DNA of 64,000 bases from Mesorhizobium loti R88b (GCF_013170845.1 NZ_CP033367.1:1426001-1490000); one strand, 5' to 3'. Positions 50,681 through 60,061 are shown, numbered from the stretch's first letter. Numbers and translations are program-made. The notes: generated by a model from the letters alone, not told the origin.

Positions 50681-51268
50681 ATGACATCCTCAAAAGACCT
50701 GAAAAAGCAGCTGCGGCTCGAGGCCCTTGGGCGCCGGGATGCGCTCGATGAATTCTGGCGGGTGGAGGCAGCGCTCGAAATGGCCGAGACGGCGCGCGAT
50801 CATCTCGCTATCGAGCCCGGCCAGGTCGTGTCCGGCTTCTGGCCGATGCGTTCGGAAGTCGACGTCAGGCCATTGATGTTTGCCTTGCGTGAAAAGGGGG
50901 CGAGGCTCTGCCTGCCCGCCATTCTCGACAAGACCACGATCGTCTTTCGCGAGCTGGTGCGCGGCGCGCCGATGGTGGACATGGGTTTTGGCACAGTAGG
51001 ACCGCATGCCGAGGCGGAGGTGCTAGATCCAGAGGTGATGCTGGTGCCGCTCGCTGCCTTCGATGCGCGCGGCCACCGCATCGGCTATGGCGCCGGCTAT
51101 TACGACCGCGCCATCGCCAGGCTTGTCGACAAGGGACATGCCCCCCGGCTGATCGGCATCGCCTTCGACTGCCAGGAAGTTCCGCAGGTTCCGGACGAGC
51201 CCCACGACGTCGTCATTCCGGAAATACTCACCGAGAGCGGGTTGCGCCGCTTCGCGCCAAAATTGTAG
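50681..51268 (+). CDS. 5-formyltetrahydrofolate cyclo-ligase
   Basis: 195 residues from the ATG at 50681. The signature GYGAGYYDRAIARL and the N-terminal LKKQLRLEALGRRDAL (nucleotide-binding Lys/Arg) are present. Converts 5-formyl- to 5,10-methenyl-THF with ATP. Directly downstream of 6S RNA, as in many proteobacteria (ygfA), so the two may be co-transcribed. Confidence 0.95.
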   Translation: MTSSKDLKKQLRLEALGRRDALDEFWRVEAALEMAETARDHLAIEPGQVVSGFWPMRSEVDVRPLMFALREKGARLCLPAILDKTTIVFRELVRGAPMVDMGFGTVGPHAEAEVLDPEVMLVPLAAFDARGHRIGYGAGYYDRAIARLVDKGHAPRLIGIAFDCQEVPQVPDEPHDVVIPEILTESGLRRFAPKL

Positions 51269-51345
51269 AATAAGTACAATGGACGCATGATCTTTTCGCG
51301 GATGTCATGCAGCTTTTGCTTCGCTGACATCAGGTGCGGGATCAT

Positions 51346-52170
51346 ATGAGACTTCTCTTCCTCGGTGACATGGTTGGAAAGACAGGCCGCACAGCGGTGT
51401 GGGAACAACTGCCTGGCCTGATCTCCGACTTCAAGCTCGACTTCGTCATCGTCAATGGCGAGAACGCCGCCGGCGGCTTCGGCATCACCGAAGAGATCTT
51501 TCGCGAGACGATCGCGGCCGGCGCCGATGTCGTTACCACCGGCAACCATGTCTGGGACCAGCGCGATGCGCTGGCCTTCGCGCCGCGCGAAGAGCGCTTC
51601 CTGCGTCCCTCAAATTTTCCCAAGGGCACGCCCGGGCGCGGCTCAGGTGTGTACATCTCCCGGGGCGGTGCGCGCGTGCTGGTCGCCAACATCATGGGTC
51701 GGGTGTTCATGCATCCCGAACTCGACGATCCGTTCCAGGCCGGCGAGCGCGAGCTTGCCGCCTGTCCACTCGGCGAGCAGGCGGATGCGGTGGTGATCGA
51801 TTTCCATGCCGAGGCGACGTCGGAAAAGATGTGCTTCGCGCATTTCGTCGACGGCCGCGCCAGTCTCGTCGTCGGCACCCACACCCACCAGCCGACCGCC
51901 GACCACCAGATCCTCAATGGCGGTACCGGCTATCTCTCCGATGCCGGCATGTGCGGCGACTATGATTCCTCGCTCGGCATGGACAAGGAGGAGCCGCTCA
52001 ACCGGTTCCTGTCGAAAGTGCCGAAGGGCCGTTTCGAGGCGGCGACCGGACCTGCAACATTATGTGGCGTCGGCGTCACTATTTCCGATCGCACGGGGCT
52101 GACCGAGAAGATCGCGCCGTTTCGTCGCGGGCCGCGGCTTGAAGAAACCGCTCCATCTTTCTGGTTGTGA
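51346..52170 (+). CDS. YmdB-type metallophosphoesterase
   Basis: 274 residues. LLFLGDMVGKTGR, VIVNGENAAGGFGI, TTGNHVWDQ and VGTHTHQPTADHQIL supply the calcineurin-like metal ligands (Asp, Asn, His). Members of this TIGR00282 family hydrolyse 2',3'-cyclic nucleotides. The ATG at 51346 (MRLLFLGDMVG) is the conserved start. Usually follows the cyclo-ligase in rhizobia, as here. Confidence 0.94.
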   Translation: MRLLFLGDMVGKTGRTAVWEQLPGLISDFKLDFVIVNGENAAGGFGITEEIFRETIAAGADVVTTGNHVWDQRDALAFAPREERFLRPSNFPKGTPGRGSGVYISRGGARVLVANIMGRVFMHPELDDPFQAGERELAACPLGEQADAVVIDFHAEATSEKMCFAHFVDGRASLVVGTHTHQPTADHQILNGGTGYLSDAGMCGDYDSSLGMDKEEPLNRFLSKVPKGRFEAATGPATLCGVGVTISDRTGLTEKIAPFRRGPRLEETAPSFWL

Positions 52171-52238
52171 CATTGATATAGAGGTTTGTAGTACCTAACT
52201 GCCGGCGACACTGCTCTAGATCGTAGGGGACGACCTCC

Positions 52239-53006
52239 ATGCAGGTTATAGAATTCCTGGCGCCGCATTTTCATTTTGTTTCCGACCCAACCGCATGGGT
52301 CGCGTTGTTGACGCTGGTGGTGCTCGAGATTGTGCTCGGCATCGACAATCTGATCTTCATTTCGATCCTGACCAACAAGCTGCCGGAAGCGCAACGGGCC
52401 CGCGCCCGCCGGCTCGGTATTTCGGCGGCGCTGATAATGCGGCTGGTGCTGCTGGCCACCATCTCGATCATCGTCCAGCTGACGACGCCGGTGTTCACCG
52501 CCTTCGGCCACGGCTTCTCCTGGCGCGATCTGATCCTCATCGCCGGCGGCCTGTTCCTGGTCTGGAAAGCGACCAAGGAGATCCATCACACCGTCGATCC
52601 CGACGACCATCAGGACACGATGCTGGGCGGGACGCTGCAGATCAGCCTTGCCGGCGCGATCTTCCAGATCCTGCTGCTCGACCTTGTCTTCTCGATCGAT
52701 TCGATCATTACCGCCGTCGGCATGACCGACGAGATCGCCATCATGTACATCGCCGTGATCGTGGCGGTGAGCGTGATGATGCTGGCGGCAGGGCCGCTTG
52801 CCAACTTCATCGCCAAGAACCCGAGCATCGTCATGCTGGCACTGGGCTTCCTGCTGATGATCGGCATGACCCTGATCGCAGACGGCATGGGCTACCACGT
52901 GCCCAAGGGCTATATCTACGCGGCTATGGGCTTCTCGGCGCTGGTCGAAGGGCTTAACATGCTGGCGCGGCGGCGCAAGAAGGCGAAGCCCGGCGACGGG
53001 CACTGA
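52239..53006 (+). CDS. TerC family membrane protein
   Basis: 255 residues, about seven membrane segments. [25 protein letters not shown] and [27 protein letters not shown] contain the paired GIDN/SIDS acidic residues of TerC, a family now linked to manganese or other metal export during secretion. C-terminal Lys/Arg tail in cytoplasm. Only 68 bases precede it; no riboswitch is apparent there. Confidence 0.9.
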   Translation: MQVIEFLAPHFHFVSDPTAWVALLTLVVLEIVLGIDNLIFISILTNKLPEAQRARARRLGISAALIMRLVLLATISIIVQLTTPVFTAFGHGFSWRDLILIAGGLFLVWKATKEIHHTVDPDDHQDTMLGGTLQISLAGAIFQILLLDLVFSIDSIITAVGMTDEIAIMYIAVIVAVSVMMLAAGPLANFIAKNPSIVMLALGFLLMIGMTLIADGMGYHVPKGYIYAAMGFSALVEGLNMLARRRKKAKPGDGH

Positions 53007-53028
53007 GCTGCCGCCAAGGGCCTTCCAA

Positions 53029-53885
53029 TCAGGCTGTCTTGTCGGCGGCGAAGTCAGTGCCGCGGCTCACCGTCTCCCAGTTGTCGGTCTCCTGCCGCAG
53101 CGCGTCGAGCTTGCCGCGGAACTGGTCCAACGCGTCGCCCCCGATCAGGAGGTGGACTGGAGGACGGTTTGCCTCGACGGCGGCGATGATCGCACGGGCG
53201 CCGCGTGCGGGGTCGCCTGCCTGCCGGCGGTGGCCGGCCAATGTCCCGTCACGTGACTTGCCCGCCGTGCGGCATAGTCGTCGATGCGCGTCGCCGACTG
53301 CTTGATCGAGGCAGGACCGCGGAAATCGGTGCGAAAGGCGCCCGGCGCGACCACCGTAACCCCGATGCCCAGCGGTGCCAACTCCTTGGCCAACGTGTCC
53401 GACATCGCCTCGATGCCGAACTTCACCATGTGGTAGTAGCCAACGCCGGGGTAGGTGACGAGGCCGCCGATGGAGCTGACGTTGACGATATGGCCACGCC
53501 GGCGGGCGCGCATCCCCGGCAGCACGGCCTTCACCAGATTGACCGGGCCGAACAGATCGGTCTCGAACAAGGCCCTGACCTCAGCGTCCTCGCCCTCCTC
53601 GATGGCGGCGAGGTAGCCGTAGCCGGCATTGTTGACGAGCACGTCGATGCCACCGAAGCGATTCTGTGCCGCCGCGACCGCGGCTGCGATCTGGTCCGCG
53701 ACGGTGACGTCGAGCTCGACCGCAAGCGCCGCGTCGCCGTGGGCGGTCACAAGGTCGGCGATGTCGGCGGTTTGCCGCGCGGTGACGACGACGCGGTAGC
53801 CGGCGGCGAGCGCCTGTTCCGCCAGCGCCCGCCCAAGGCCCTTGGAGCAGCCCGTGATGAGCCAGACGGCGTCTTTCGTTATCAT
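53029..53885 (-). pseudogene. Short-chain dehydrogenase, frameshifted
   Basis: SDR with GCSKGLGRALAEQAL (TGxxxGxG-type cofactor site), NNAGYG, the SSIGG catalytic Ser, and YYHMVKFGIEAM (YxxxK). The frame runs from 53885 to about 53225, then the expected C-terminal part (AGDPARGARAIIAAVEANRPPVHLL...) continues in another frame to the TGA at 53029. The break lies at a GGCAGGCAGG run near 53215-53230; a third copy of the four-base unit would restore the reading frame. Either a sequencing or genuine frameshift. The catalytic half is intact, so a truncated product is possible. Confidence 0.75.
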
Positions 53886-53982
53886 GATCGATCTCCATCA
53901 TCCGTTGATACCGGCGGATATAGCGATCGGCACAGCGTTCGATTAGGCTGAATTGATTACAAGGGTCGTTGAACAGGATTAC

Positions 53983-54879
53983 ATGATGACGCGCGCCAGC
54001 CTGGACGACCTTGCCGCCTTCGCAACCGTTGCTCGCGCGCAAAGTTTCACGCGCGCCGCCGTGGCGCTGGCGACATCCACGTCAAACCTCAGCCATACGA
54101 TCCGCCGGCTCGAGGCGCGGCTCGGTTACCGTCTGCTCCAGCGCAACAGTCGAAGCGTGTCCATGACCGAAGCGGGCGAGACGCTGCTGGGGACGCTGGG
54201 GCCGGCGCTGGAAAGCATCGACGGGGCATTGGATGCGTTGGAGCTGGGACGAAACAGCGTCTCGGGGACACTGCGCCTCACAACGACGCGGCAGGCCTAT
54301 GAGGCATTGGTCCGGCCGGTGCTGCCGGCCTTCACGGCCGCACACCCGCACGCAACGGTCGAGGTCCTGATCGACTACGCCTACCGCGACATCGTCGCCG
54401 ACCGGTTCGATGCGGGCATCCGCCTGGGCGAAAAGTTGGAGCGGGACATGATCGCGCTCAAGGTCGGGCCCGAACTCAGCATGGCGGTGGTGGCGACGCC
54501 CGATCACCTGGTCCACTCAGCCCCCATCACTCACCCGAGCGATCTGACGCAGCACCGGTGCATAAACTACCGGATGGTCACGGCGGGGACGATCTATGCG
54601 TGGGAATTTGAACGCGACGGGCAGGCTCTGGACGTGCGCGTATCCGGCCCGCTCACATTTGATGAGCCCGAGCTGATGCTCGAAGCCGTTCTGGACGGGT
54701 TAGGCATCGGATATCTCCTCACCCACGAAGTCGCGCCTTACCTGAAGGACGGCCGACTTGTCCGGTTGCTGTCCGAGTGGACGCCAGCCTTTCCAGGCTT
54801 TCACCTCTACTATTCGTCGCGGCGGCAGATGCGTCCGGTGTTGGCGGCGTTCATCCAGGCGGTGCGTGGCCGCTTCTAA
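53983..54879 (+). CDS. LysR-family regulator
   Basis: 298 residues from the ATG at 53983. HTH: SLDDLAAFATVARAQSFTRAAVALATSTSNLSHTIRRLEARLGYRLLQRNSRSV; effector domain follows. Divergent from the SDR gene (97-base gap), so probably its regulator. The last four bases overlap the end of the convergent SRPBCC gene. Confidence 0.88.
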   Translation: MMTRASLDDLAAFATVARAQSFTRAAVALATSTSNLSHTIRRLEARLGYRLLQRNSRSVSMTEAGETLLGTLGPALESIDGALDALELGRNSVSGTLRLTTTRQAYEALVRPVLPAFTAAHPHATVEVLIDYAYRDIVADRFDAGIRLGEKLERDMIALKVGPELSMAVVATPDHLVHSAPITHPSDLTQHRCINYRMVTAGTIYAWEFERDGQALDVRVSGPLTFDEPELMLEAVLDGLGIGYLLTHEVAPYLKDGRLVRLLSEWTPAFPGFHLYYSSRRQMRPVLAAFIQAVRGRF

Positions 54880-55307
54880 CGAGGTGAGATGCCCTTCGGG
54901 TAACGGTCGCCGATCAGCCCCAGCGTTAGACCTTGCTCCAGCCAGACCTTGGCTCCCGCCAGCACCAGCGAAAAACCGTCGGTCGAACCGATGGCTTGCC
55001 TGACCTGCTCGTCGGCCGTGCCGGCAAAGCCGAAGTTCCCGACCTCGAGAAAAGTCGCATCGCCAGGCATTTCGGTGAAGGTCCAGACGATCTCGCTGAC
55101 GGTGGCAGTCGTCGAGACGCCATACATGCGCCACTCCCAGCGAACCGCCTTGCCACAGTCCAGCCGGTCGCTGCCGTGGGTGAACCAGAATTTGGTGGTG
55201 ATGGCCGGATCAAGGATGGCCTCGAACACTTCGGCGACAGGCCGCCGGATCAGCATGCCGGCTTTCACGGACTTCCATGGCGGTCTCCTTTTGGTCTTGG
55301 CGCTCAC
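54876..55307 (-). CDS. SRPBCC (AHSA1-like) domain protein 1
   Basis: 143 residues from a GTG at 55305-55307 that overlaps the glyoxalase-fold gene's TGA (GTGA), implying coupled translation. IRRPVAEVFEAILDPAITTKFWFTHGSDRLDCGKAVRWEW and DGFSLVLAGAKVWLEQGLTLGLIGDRYP mark the hydrophobic-ligand-binding START/SRPBCC fold. Ligand unknown. Third gene of an ArsR-linked cassette. Confidence 0.85.
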   Translation of the reverse strand: MSAKTKRRPPWKSVKAGMLIRRPVAEVFEAILDPAITTKFWFTHGSDRLDCGKAVRWEWRMYGVSTTATVSEIVWTFTEMPGDATFLEVGNFGFAGTADEQVRQAIGSTDGFSLVLAGAKVWLEQGLTLGLIGDRYPKGISPR

Positions 55308-55666
55308 CAGGCGTCGGGTTCGCGCAGCATGTGAATGATGCTGGCCGGATTGGCGATCCAGCCGCCGCGAAAGCCTTCGCCCAGGGGCTCGATGGCGTCG
55401 CAACGCACCACGCCGGTCTTTGCGAAGTGGGCGGCGGCTTTGGAAAAATCGTCGGTGAACAGTTCCAGCCAGACCTCGGCCTGGCTCAACATTGGCGCTT
55501 CATCGATCCACAGGCGATTGGGTCCGAGCACGAAGCCGATCGCCGGCGCCTTGGCGGTGAACGGCTCCAGGCCGACGACATCGCGGTAGAAGGCGATCGT
55601 CGCCTTATACTGGTGCGGCGGTACCTTCATGGCGATGTTGATGCCACCGGTGATGTTCGCGGTCAT
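55304..55666 (-). CDS. Glyoxalase/bleomycin-resistance fold protein
   Basis: 120 residues from the ATG at 55666 (GGAG upstream). YKATIAFYRDVVGLEP is the first beta-alpha-beta unit of the vicinal oxygen chelate fold and GEGFRGGWIANPASIIHMLREPDAW the last. Small dioxygenase, isomerase or binding protein; metal ligands not clear. It lies between the two SRPBCC genes. Confidence 0.8.
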   Translation of the reverse strand: MTANITGGINIAMKVPPHQYKATIAFYRDVVGLEPFTAKAPAIGFVLGPNRLWIDEAPMLSQAEVWLELFTDDFSKAAAHFAKTGVVRCDAIEPLGEGFRGGWIANPASIIHMLREPDAW

Positions 55667-55688
55667 TGCTGGCTCCATTTTCCCACGC

Positions 55689-56171
55689 TCAGATATTGTT
55701 TTCATCGGCGGGTTCGCCTTTCATTTCGCTGCGGTAATAGCCGTCGCGCAAATTGATGCCGTACTCGACATAGGCCTTCATGCAGGCCAGCATCTGCGAC
55801 CAGCCCTCGCAATTGAGGTAGGATTTCTTCAGGCCGACCGCGCCTTCCTGCCAGCCGCTCTCGGCGATGGTGACGAAAGTGCCACCATCGTCCAGCGGTT
55901 CGAAATTCATCTCGATGCGGGTCTTGTAGGCCGGCTTGCCTTCGGCGTCGGTGGCATCCCAGCGCAACACGATGCGGCTGTCCTTGATCACCTCGTCGAC
56001 CTCGACCGGCACCTTGCCCCACCAGACGACACCGGCGCCAGTTTGCAGCGGCGCGCTGGCGCCGCCGATGGTGGTGAAATAGCCGCTCAGCTTTTTCGGA
56101 TTGACGACGGCGTCGAAAACCTCGGCGACCGGTTTGCCGATGCGGCCGGACACCCTGAATCCAAGAGACAT
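55689..56171 (-). CDS. SRPBCC (AHSA1-like) domain protein 2
   Basis: 160 residues from the ATG at 56171 (AAGGAG eight bases upstream). FRVSGRIGKPVAEVFDAVVNPKKLSGYFTTIGGASAPLQTGAGVVWW is the SRPBCC entry and the helix ends SYLNCEGWSQMLACMKAYVEYG. ArsR genes are frequently paired with this family; here the ArsR gene is divergent 51 bases away. Ligand unknown. Confidence 0.87.
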   Translation of the reverse strand: MSLGFRVSGRIGKPVAEVFDAVVNPKKLSGYFTTIGGASAPLQTGAGVVWWGKVPVEVDEVIKDSRIVLRWDATDAEGKPAYKTRIEMNFEPLDDGGTFVTIAESGWQEGAVGLKKSYLNCEGWSQMLACMKAYVEYGINLRDGYYRSEMKGEPADENNI

Positions 56172-56203
56172 ATCCACAGCTCCTTGCTTGATTGGCTCCA
56201 CGA

Positions 56204-56220
56204 TATGTTATAGAAACATA
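56204..56220. promoter_or_regulatory. ArsR operator candidate
   Basis: TATGTT-ATAGA-AACATA, perfect six-base arms, ending 2 bases before the ArsR start codon and in front of the divergent SRPBCC gene, so one bound dimer could repress both. Confidence 0.65.
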
Positions 56221-56222
56221 AC

Positions 56223-56546
56223 ATGTCAAGCCAAACGCAGGACGACAATGTTTTCAAGGCGCTGGCGCATCCGCGCCGGCGCGAAATGCTCGATCAGCTG
56301 AAAGACGAGCCGAAGACCACGGGCATGCTGGTCGATGCCTTTCCCGACATCGACCGCTGCACCGTCATGCTGCACCTGAAGGTGTTGGAGGAGGCGGAGC
56401 TGATCGTCGCGCGTCGTGATGGACGCGAGCGCTGGAACCATCTCAATGCGCTGCCGATCAAGCAGATCCATGACCGCTGGATCAGCCAGTATGCCGGCCA
56501 TGCGCTCAGCATCATCGACCGGCTTAAGTCCGACCTCGAGGCCTAA
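56223..56546 (+). CDS. ArsR-family regulator
   Basis: 107 residues. Winged HTH: NVFKALAHPRRREMLDQLKDEPKTTGMLVDAFPDIDRCTVMLHLKVLEEAELIVARRDGRERWNHLNALPIKQIHDRW. No CxC metal-binding motif in helix 3, so not a classical arsenic sensor. The ATG has no clear ribosome site and may be close to a leaderless start. Controls the SRPBCC/glyoxalase cassette by context. Confidence 0.88.
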   Translation: MSSQTQDDNVFKALAHPRRREMLDQLKDEPKTTGMLVDAFPDIDRCTVMLHLKVLEEAELIVARRDGRERWNHLNALPIKQIHDRWISQYAGHALSIIDRLKSDLEA

Positions 56547-56759
56547 GCGATTGCGGCAGCCTGTCGCGTCGGGTCACGCATGCGGTGCGGCTGGACGAAT
56601 TGAGCCGATTTATCTATAAGCCGGCCATTCCGACAGAGAACGCCGTGCTTCCGCGGGTTGCAGCTCCGACGCTCTGAAATTTTGAATTCGAGCATGCAGA
56701 AGACGAGGTCAGATCACCTCGCTTCGGGATGCTCTAGCCGAGAAGACGACAGGGGTGCC

Positions 56760-57509
56760 ATGGCTGGCCATTCACAGTTCAAGAACATCATGCACCGCAA
56801 GGGCCGTCAGGACGCGGTGCGGTCGAAAATGTTTTCCAAGCTGGCGCGCGAAATCACCGTCGCCGCCAAGAGCGGAACACCCGATCCTTCGATGAATCCG
56901 CGCCTGCGCCTGGCGATCCAGAACGCCAAGGCCGTGTCGATGCCGAAGGACAACATCCAGCGGGCCGTCAACAAGGCCTCGATGGGCGACGCCGAAAATT
57001 ACGAGGCCGTGCGCTACGAGGGCTATGGCCCGGGCGGCGTCGCCGTCATCGTCGAGGCCTTGACCGACAATCGCAACCGCTCGGCGTCGAATGTGCGCGC
57101 GGCCTTCACCAAGGCCGGCGGCGCGATGGGCGAAACCGGCTCGGTCTCCTTCATGTGGGACCGTGTTGGCGAAATCTATTATCCGGCATCGGCCGGCAGC
57201 GCCGACAAGGTGATGGACGCGGCGATCGAAGCCGGCGCCGACGACGTGGAAACCGATGAGGAAGGCCACACGATCTATTGCGCCTTCGAGGCTCTTGGCG
57301 AGGTGTCGAAAGCACTGGAAAGCGCGCTCGGCGAGGCGGATTCGGTGAAGCTGATCTGGCAGCCTCAGAACAATGTTCCAGTCGACGAGGAACGGGCACA
57401 GTCGCTGATGAAGCTTGTCGCCACGCTTGAGGATGACGATGACGTGCAAAGCGTCTACGCCAACTTCGAAGTCGACGAAGAGACCTTGGCCAAGCTCAGC
57501 GCGGCATGA
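56760..57509 (+). CDS. yebC: YebC/PmpR family protein
   Basis: 249 residues. Starts [19 protein letters not shown] and has [15 protein letters not shown] and [22 protein letters not shown] blocks (ATFKAGG region), all hallmark YebC/TACO1. TACO1-type proteins support translation of problem sequences such as polyproline; others act as transcription factors. The usual ruvC-ruvA-ruvB partners do not follow here. Confidence 0.95.
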   Translation: MAGHSQFKNIMHRKGRQDAVRSKMFSKLAREITVAAKSGTPDPSMNPRLRLAIQNAKAVSMPKDNIQRAVNKASMGDAENYEAVRYEGYGPGGVAVIVEALTDNRNRSASNVRAAFTKAGGAMGETGSVSFMWDRVGEIYYPASAGSADKVMDAAIEAGADDVETDEEGHTIYCAFEALGEVSKALESALGEADSVKLIWQPQNNVPVDEERAQSLMKLVATLEDDDDVQSVYANFEVDEETLAKLSAA

Positions 57510-57602
57510 GTTTCTGACCGTCACACGGAAGTGTAGAGGAACACCATAGTCAAGGACTCCCCGCCCAACGTATAGCTCAGTGAGTTGTCGACGGGAGGGG
57601 AG

Positions 57603-58400
57603 ATGACTGGCGACAGGATTGAAGTTGCCACTGCGATGGCCTGGCCTCGCCAGGGTGGTTTATGGCGTCGGTGCTTCGCTTCGGTCATCGACTACCTTGT
57701 CGTGCTGATACCCCTTTATTTTCTGGTGGCTGGCTTGTTCATGCTGACCGACGGTGGGGTGAAAGGCCACTTCGGGCTGTTCTTAACAGTGTGCAGGCCG
57801 GGCAAGGTGCACGGCAGTCTGTCGCCCGAACGTTACGATTGGCAGGTGTGCAGGTCGTCTCTCTTAGGCTTTCCAGTAGCCGATTGGGCAGTCGGCACCG
57901 CGAAGGCAAGCCAATTTGCAAAGCCCGAGACGGTGTCAATCGATCTTAATTCAAAGGGGAATTTTCGAACTGCTGCATTGGATCTGGGTTTCCTCGATTT
58001 ACCCGCCCTGGCGATCTATCTTCTAGTTATGGAGATGACCTTGGGCCAATCAGTCGGCAAGCGGGCTTTGGTGCTCGTCGTGTATGACGAGCATAACTGG
58101 CAAAGAAGAGGCTTGCCCTTGCAAAAGGCGTTTCGTCGACAGCTGATCAAGTTTCTCGGCGCGTTTCCCCTCGTATTGACAGGGACGTGGTCTGCCTTTC
58201 AGACTTGGGGGAGCTTTCCGGGACCTGCGCCGAGCTATCCCTGGTGGGAATTCGTGCCTGCCCTCGCTGCGGCCGGCTTCGCGCTTGGCTTGGCTCTGAT
58301 CTGGCCGCTCTGGATCGGAATATCGATAGCGTTGGGCCATGAGCCGATCCATGATCGGATTGCCGGCACAACCGTTCGCACCCGCGAGACACATGAATGA
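57603..58400 (+). CDS. RDD family membrane protein
   Basis: 265 residues from the ATG at 57603 with a strong GGGAGGGG site. WRRCFASVIDYLVVLIPLYFLVAGLF holds the R..D of RDD, TLGQSVGKRALVLVV and LQKAFRRQLIKFLGAFPLVL the second and third conserved parts; four spans. Visibly less GC-rich than neighbours. RDD proteins include ion antiporters; function unknown. ATGA overlap with the next gene. Confidence 0.78.
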   Translation: MTGDRIEVATAMAWPRQGGLWRRCFASVIDYLVVLIPLYFLVAGLFMLTDGGVKGHFGLFLTVCRPGKVHGSLSPERYDWQVCRSSLLGFPVADWAVGTAKASQFAKPETVSIDLNSKGNFRTAALDLGFLDLPALAIYLLVMEMTLGQSVGKRALVLVVYDEHNWQRRGLPLQKAFRRQLIKFLGAFPLVLTGTWSAFQTWGSFPGPAPSYPWWEFVPALAAAGFALGLALIWPLWIGISIALGHEPIHDRIAGTTVRTRETHE

Positions 58401-58708
58401 CCCACCCGGAGAAACCTCGGATCGTCATCACCTATTGCACGCAGTGCCAATGGCTGCTGCGTGCCGGCTGGATGGCGCAGGAGCTGCTCTCCACCTTCGG
58501 CACCGAACTCGGCGAGGTGACGCTGGTGCCCGGCACCGGCGGCATCTTCACCATCTCCTGCAACGATGTGCTGGTCTGGGACCGCAAGCGCGACGGGGGC
58601 TTTCCGGACGCGGCAAAACTCAAGCAGTTGGTCCGCGATGTCATCGATCCGGATCGTGACCTCGGCCATTCCGATCGGAAAGGCCACACGCACAAAGACC
58701 CCGCCTGA
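58397..58708 (+). CDS. SelW-like (SelT/SelW/SelH) thioredoxin-fold protein
   Basis: 103 residues. IVITYCTQCQWLLRAGWMAQELLSTFG has a CxxC (C14, C17) after the first strand, then LVPGTGGIFTISCNDVLVWDRKRDGGFPDAAKLKQLVRDVIDP, the whole Rdx family pattern with Cys in place of selenocysteine. Redox role assumed. Its ATG overlaps the RDD stop (ATGA), so the two are co-translated. Confidence 0.85.
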   Translation: MTHPEKPRIVITYCTQCQWLLRAGWMAQELLSTFGTELGEVTLVPGTGGIFTISCNDVLVWDRKRDGGFPDAAKLKQLVRDVIDPDRDLGHSDRKGHTHKDPA

Positions 58709-58720
58709 GCGGAGTCCTTT
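58697..58720 (+). terminator. Weak terminator after the SelW-like gene
   Basis: GACCCCGC and GCGGAGTC (one mismatch) around CTGA, then CTTT; overlaps the stop codon of the SelW-like gene. Confidence 0.35.
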
Positions 58721-58749
58721 GCGTTTCGTAAGGCCTCCTGGAGCAATGC

Positions 58750-59226
58750 TTAAAGCAATGCGAAAATGAAGCAGGCCATTGCCACGATGGCGGTGACGGT
58801 ACGGACGTGGTTCCACATCACCCATTGGCTCAGATGGTTTGCCCACAGGGCGGCGCCATTGGTGCTGTCTGGGTCGACGGCGGCGAGCGCATCGTTGAGC
58901 GGCACGTTGAAGACTATGGTTACGATCGGGTTGCCGACGAGATAGATCAGGGCTCCGGCGAGAAGCCAGAACGAACCCGGCTGGCTCCAGCCGATGATGG
59001 CGCCGGCGATGAGCACGAGGCAGACCAGCCCGGTGCCGAAGAGTGCCGTCATGAAGGTCGGCGTGATCACTGTGATGTTGATCGAATTCATCGCCGCGAT
59101 GCCTTGCGGGACAGGCAGTCGGGCAAGTGCGGCCATGACGAAGTTGGAAAAGGCGAAGAACACGCCGCCGACGACCCCGGAGCCGATTGCGGCGATGATG
59201 GTGAGGGTGGGAAGAAGCTTGATCAT
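58750..59226 (-). CDS. DUF1772 (anthrone oxygenase family) membrane protein
   Basis: 158 residues from the ATG at 59226. Four membrane segments; MNSINITVITPTFMTALFGTG and WVMWNHVRTVTAIVAM are typical of DUF1772, which includes anthrone oxygenases. One base separates it from the NmrA gene, so one operon. Catalytic role here not established. Confidence 0.85.
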   Translation of the reverse strand: MIKLLPTLTIIAAIGSGVVGGVFFAFSNFVMAALARLPVPQGIAAMNSINITVITPTFMTALFGTGLVCLVLIAGAIIGWSQPGSFWLLAGALIYLVGNPIVTIVFNVPLNDALAAVDPDSTNGAALWANHLSQWVMWNHVRTVTAIVAMACFIFALL

Positions 59227-59227
59227 T

Positions 59228-60061
59228 TCAGTGACTCCAGATTCGGCTAGCAGCGGTTTCTTTTGCGTAGGCGGAAAAGTCTTTCGGCGCGCGGCCGAGC
59301 ACACGCTGGACGCCGTCGGTGAGCGACTCGTTGCGCCCGTCGAGCACCTGGGTGAACAGCTCGTCGAGCAGCCAGACGATTTCGGCGGGCAGTTCATGCG
59401 ACGCGACGGAGGCCGTGAACTCGTCACGCGAAATTCTGACAAATCGGATGTCGCGTCCTGCCGCCTTGGCAATTTCGGCGACCGCATCAGTGAAGCTCAA
59501 CAGCCGCGGCCCCGTGAGCTCGTAGAGCTGGCCGACATGACCGGGCTGGGTCAGTACCGCTTCGGCGGAGTCGGCGATGTCGTCGACATCGACAAAGGGT
59601 TCGCCGACAGGTCCGACCGGCAGTGCCACCTCGCCCGCCAGCAGCGGCTCTACGAGAAAGCCTTCGCTGAAATTCTGCGAGAACCATGCGCAGCGCAGGA
59701 TCGTCCAGTCGGCCCCGGAAGCCTTCAGCATCTCTTCGGCGCGCTGCGCCTCGTGCTCGCCACGGCCCGACAAAAGCACCAGCCGGAGAACGCCCTGCCG
59801 CATGGCGAGGCGGGCGAAGGCACCGATCACTTCGGCGGCGCCCGGCACGGCGATGTCGGGATAGTAGCTGATGTAGACGGCGCTGACGTCGTCCAGTGCA
59901 GGAGCCCACCTTGCGGGAGCTTCCCAGTCGAAGCGAGGCGCGGCGGAACGGGAACCGATCCGTACCGGAATGCCGCGCGCCGTCAGCCGCTCGGCGAGAC
60001 GGCGGCCGGTCTTGCCGGTGCCGCCAAGGATCAGGACTGGTTTGGTTGTCATGTCGGTCAT
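59228..60061 (-). CDS. NmrA-type NAD(P)-binding protein
   Basis: 277 residues from the ATG at 60061 with AAGGA upstream. LILGGTGKTGRRLAERL (GGTGKTG, 13-19) is the dinucleotide site; FVDVDDIADSAEAVL and YELTGPRLLSFTDAVAEIA are typical of NmrA/QorB atypical SDRs, which often sense redox state or reduce quinones. Lacks the usual YxxxK catalytic pair. First gene of an operon divergent from a TetR gene. Confidence 0.88.
   Translation of the reverse strand: MTDMTTKPVLILGGTGKTGRRLAERLTARGIPVRIGSRSAAPRFDWEAPARWAPALDDVSAVYISYYPDIAVPGAAEVIGAFARLAMRQGVLRLVLLSGRGEHEAQRAEEMLKASGADWTILRCAWFSQNFSEGFLVEPLLAGEVALPVGPVGEPFVDVDDIADSAEAVLTQPGHVGQLYELTGPRLLSFTDAVAEIAKAAGRDIRFVRISRDEFTASVASHELPAEIVWLLDELFTQVLDGRNESLTDGVQRVLGRAPKDFSAYAKETAASRIWSH

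Noticed and set aside
52171..52238. Possible manganese riboswitch (yybP-ykoY) before terC
   Set aside because: The leader is only 68 bases and lacks the conserved paired motifs.
53215..53230. Phase-variable tandem repeat in the SDR gene
   Set aside because: Only two copies of a four-base unit are present, too few for typical slippage-based phase variation; a simple frameshift is more likely.
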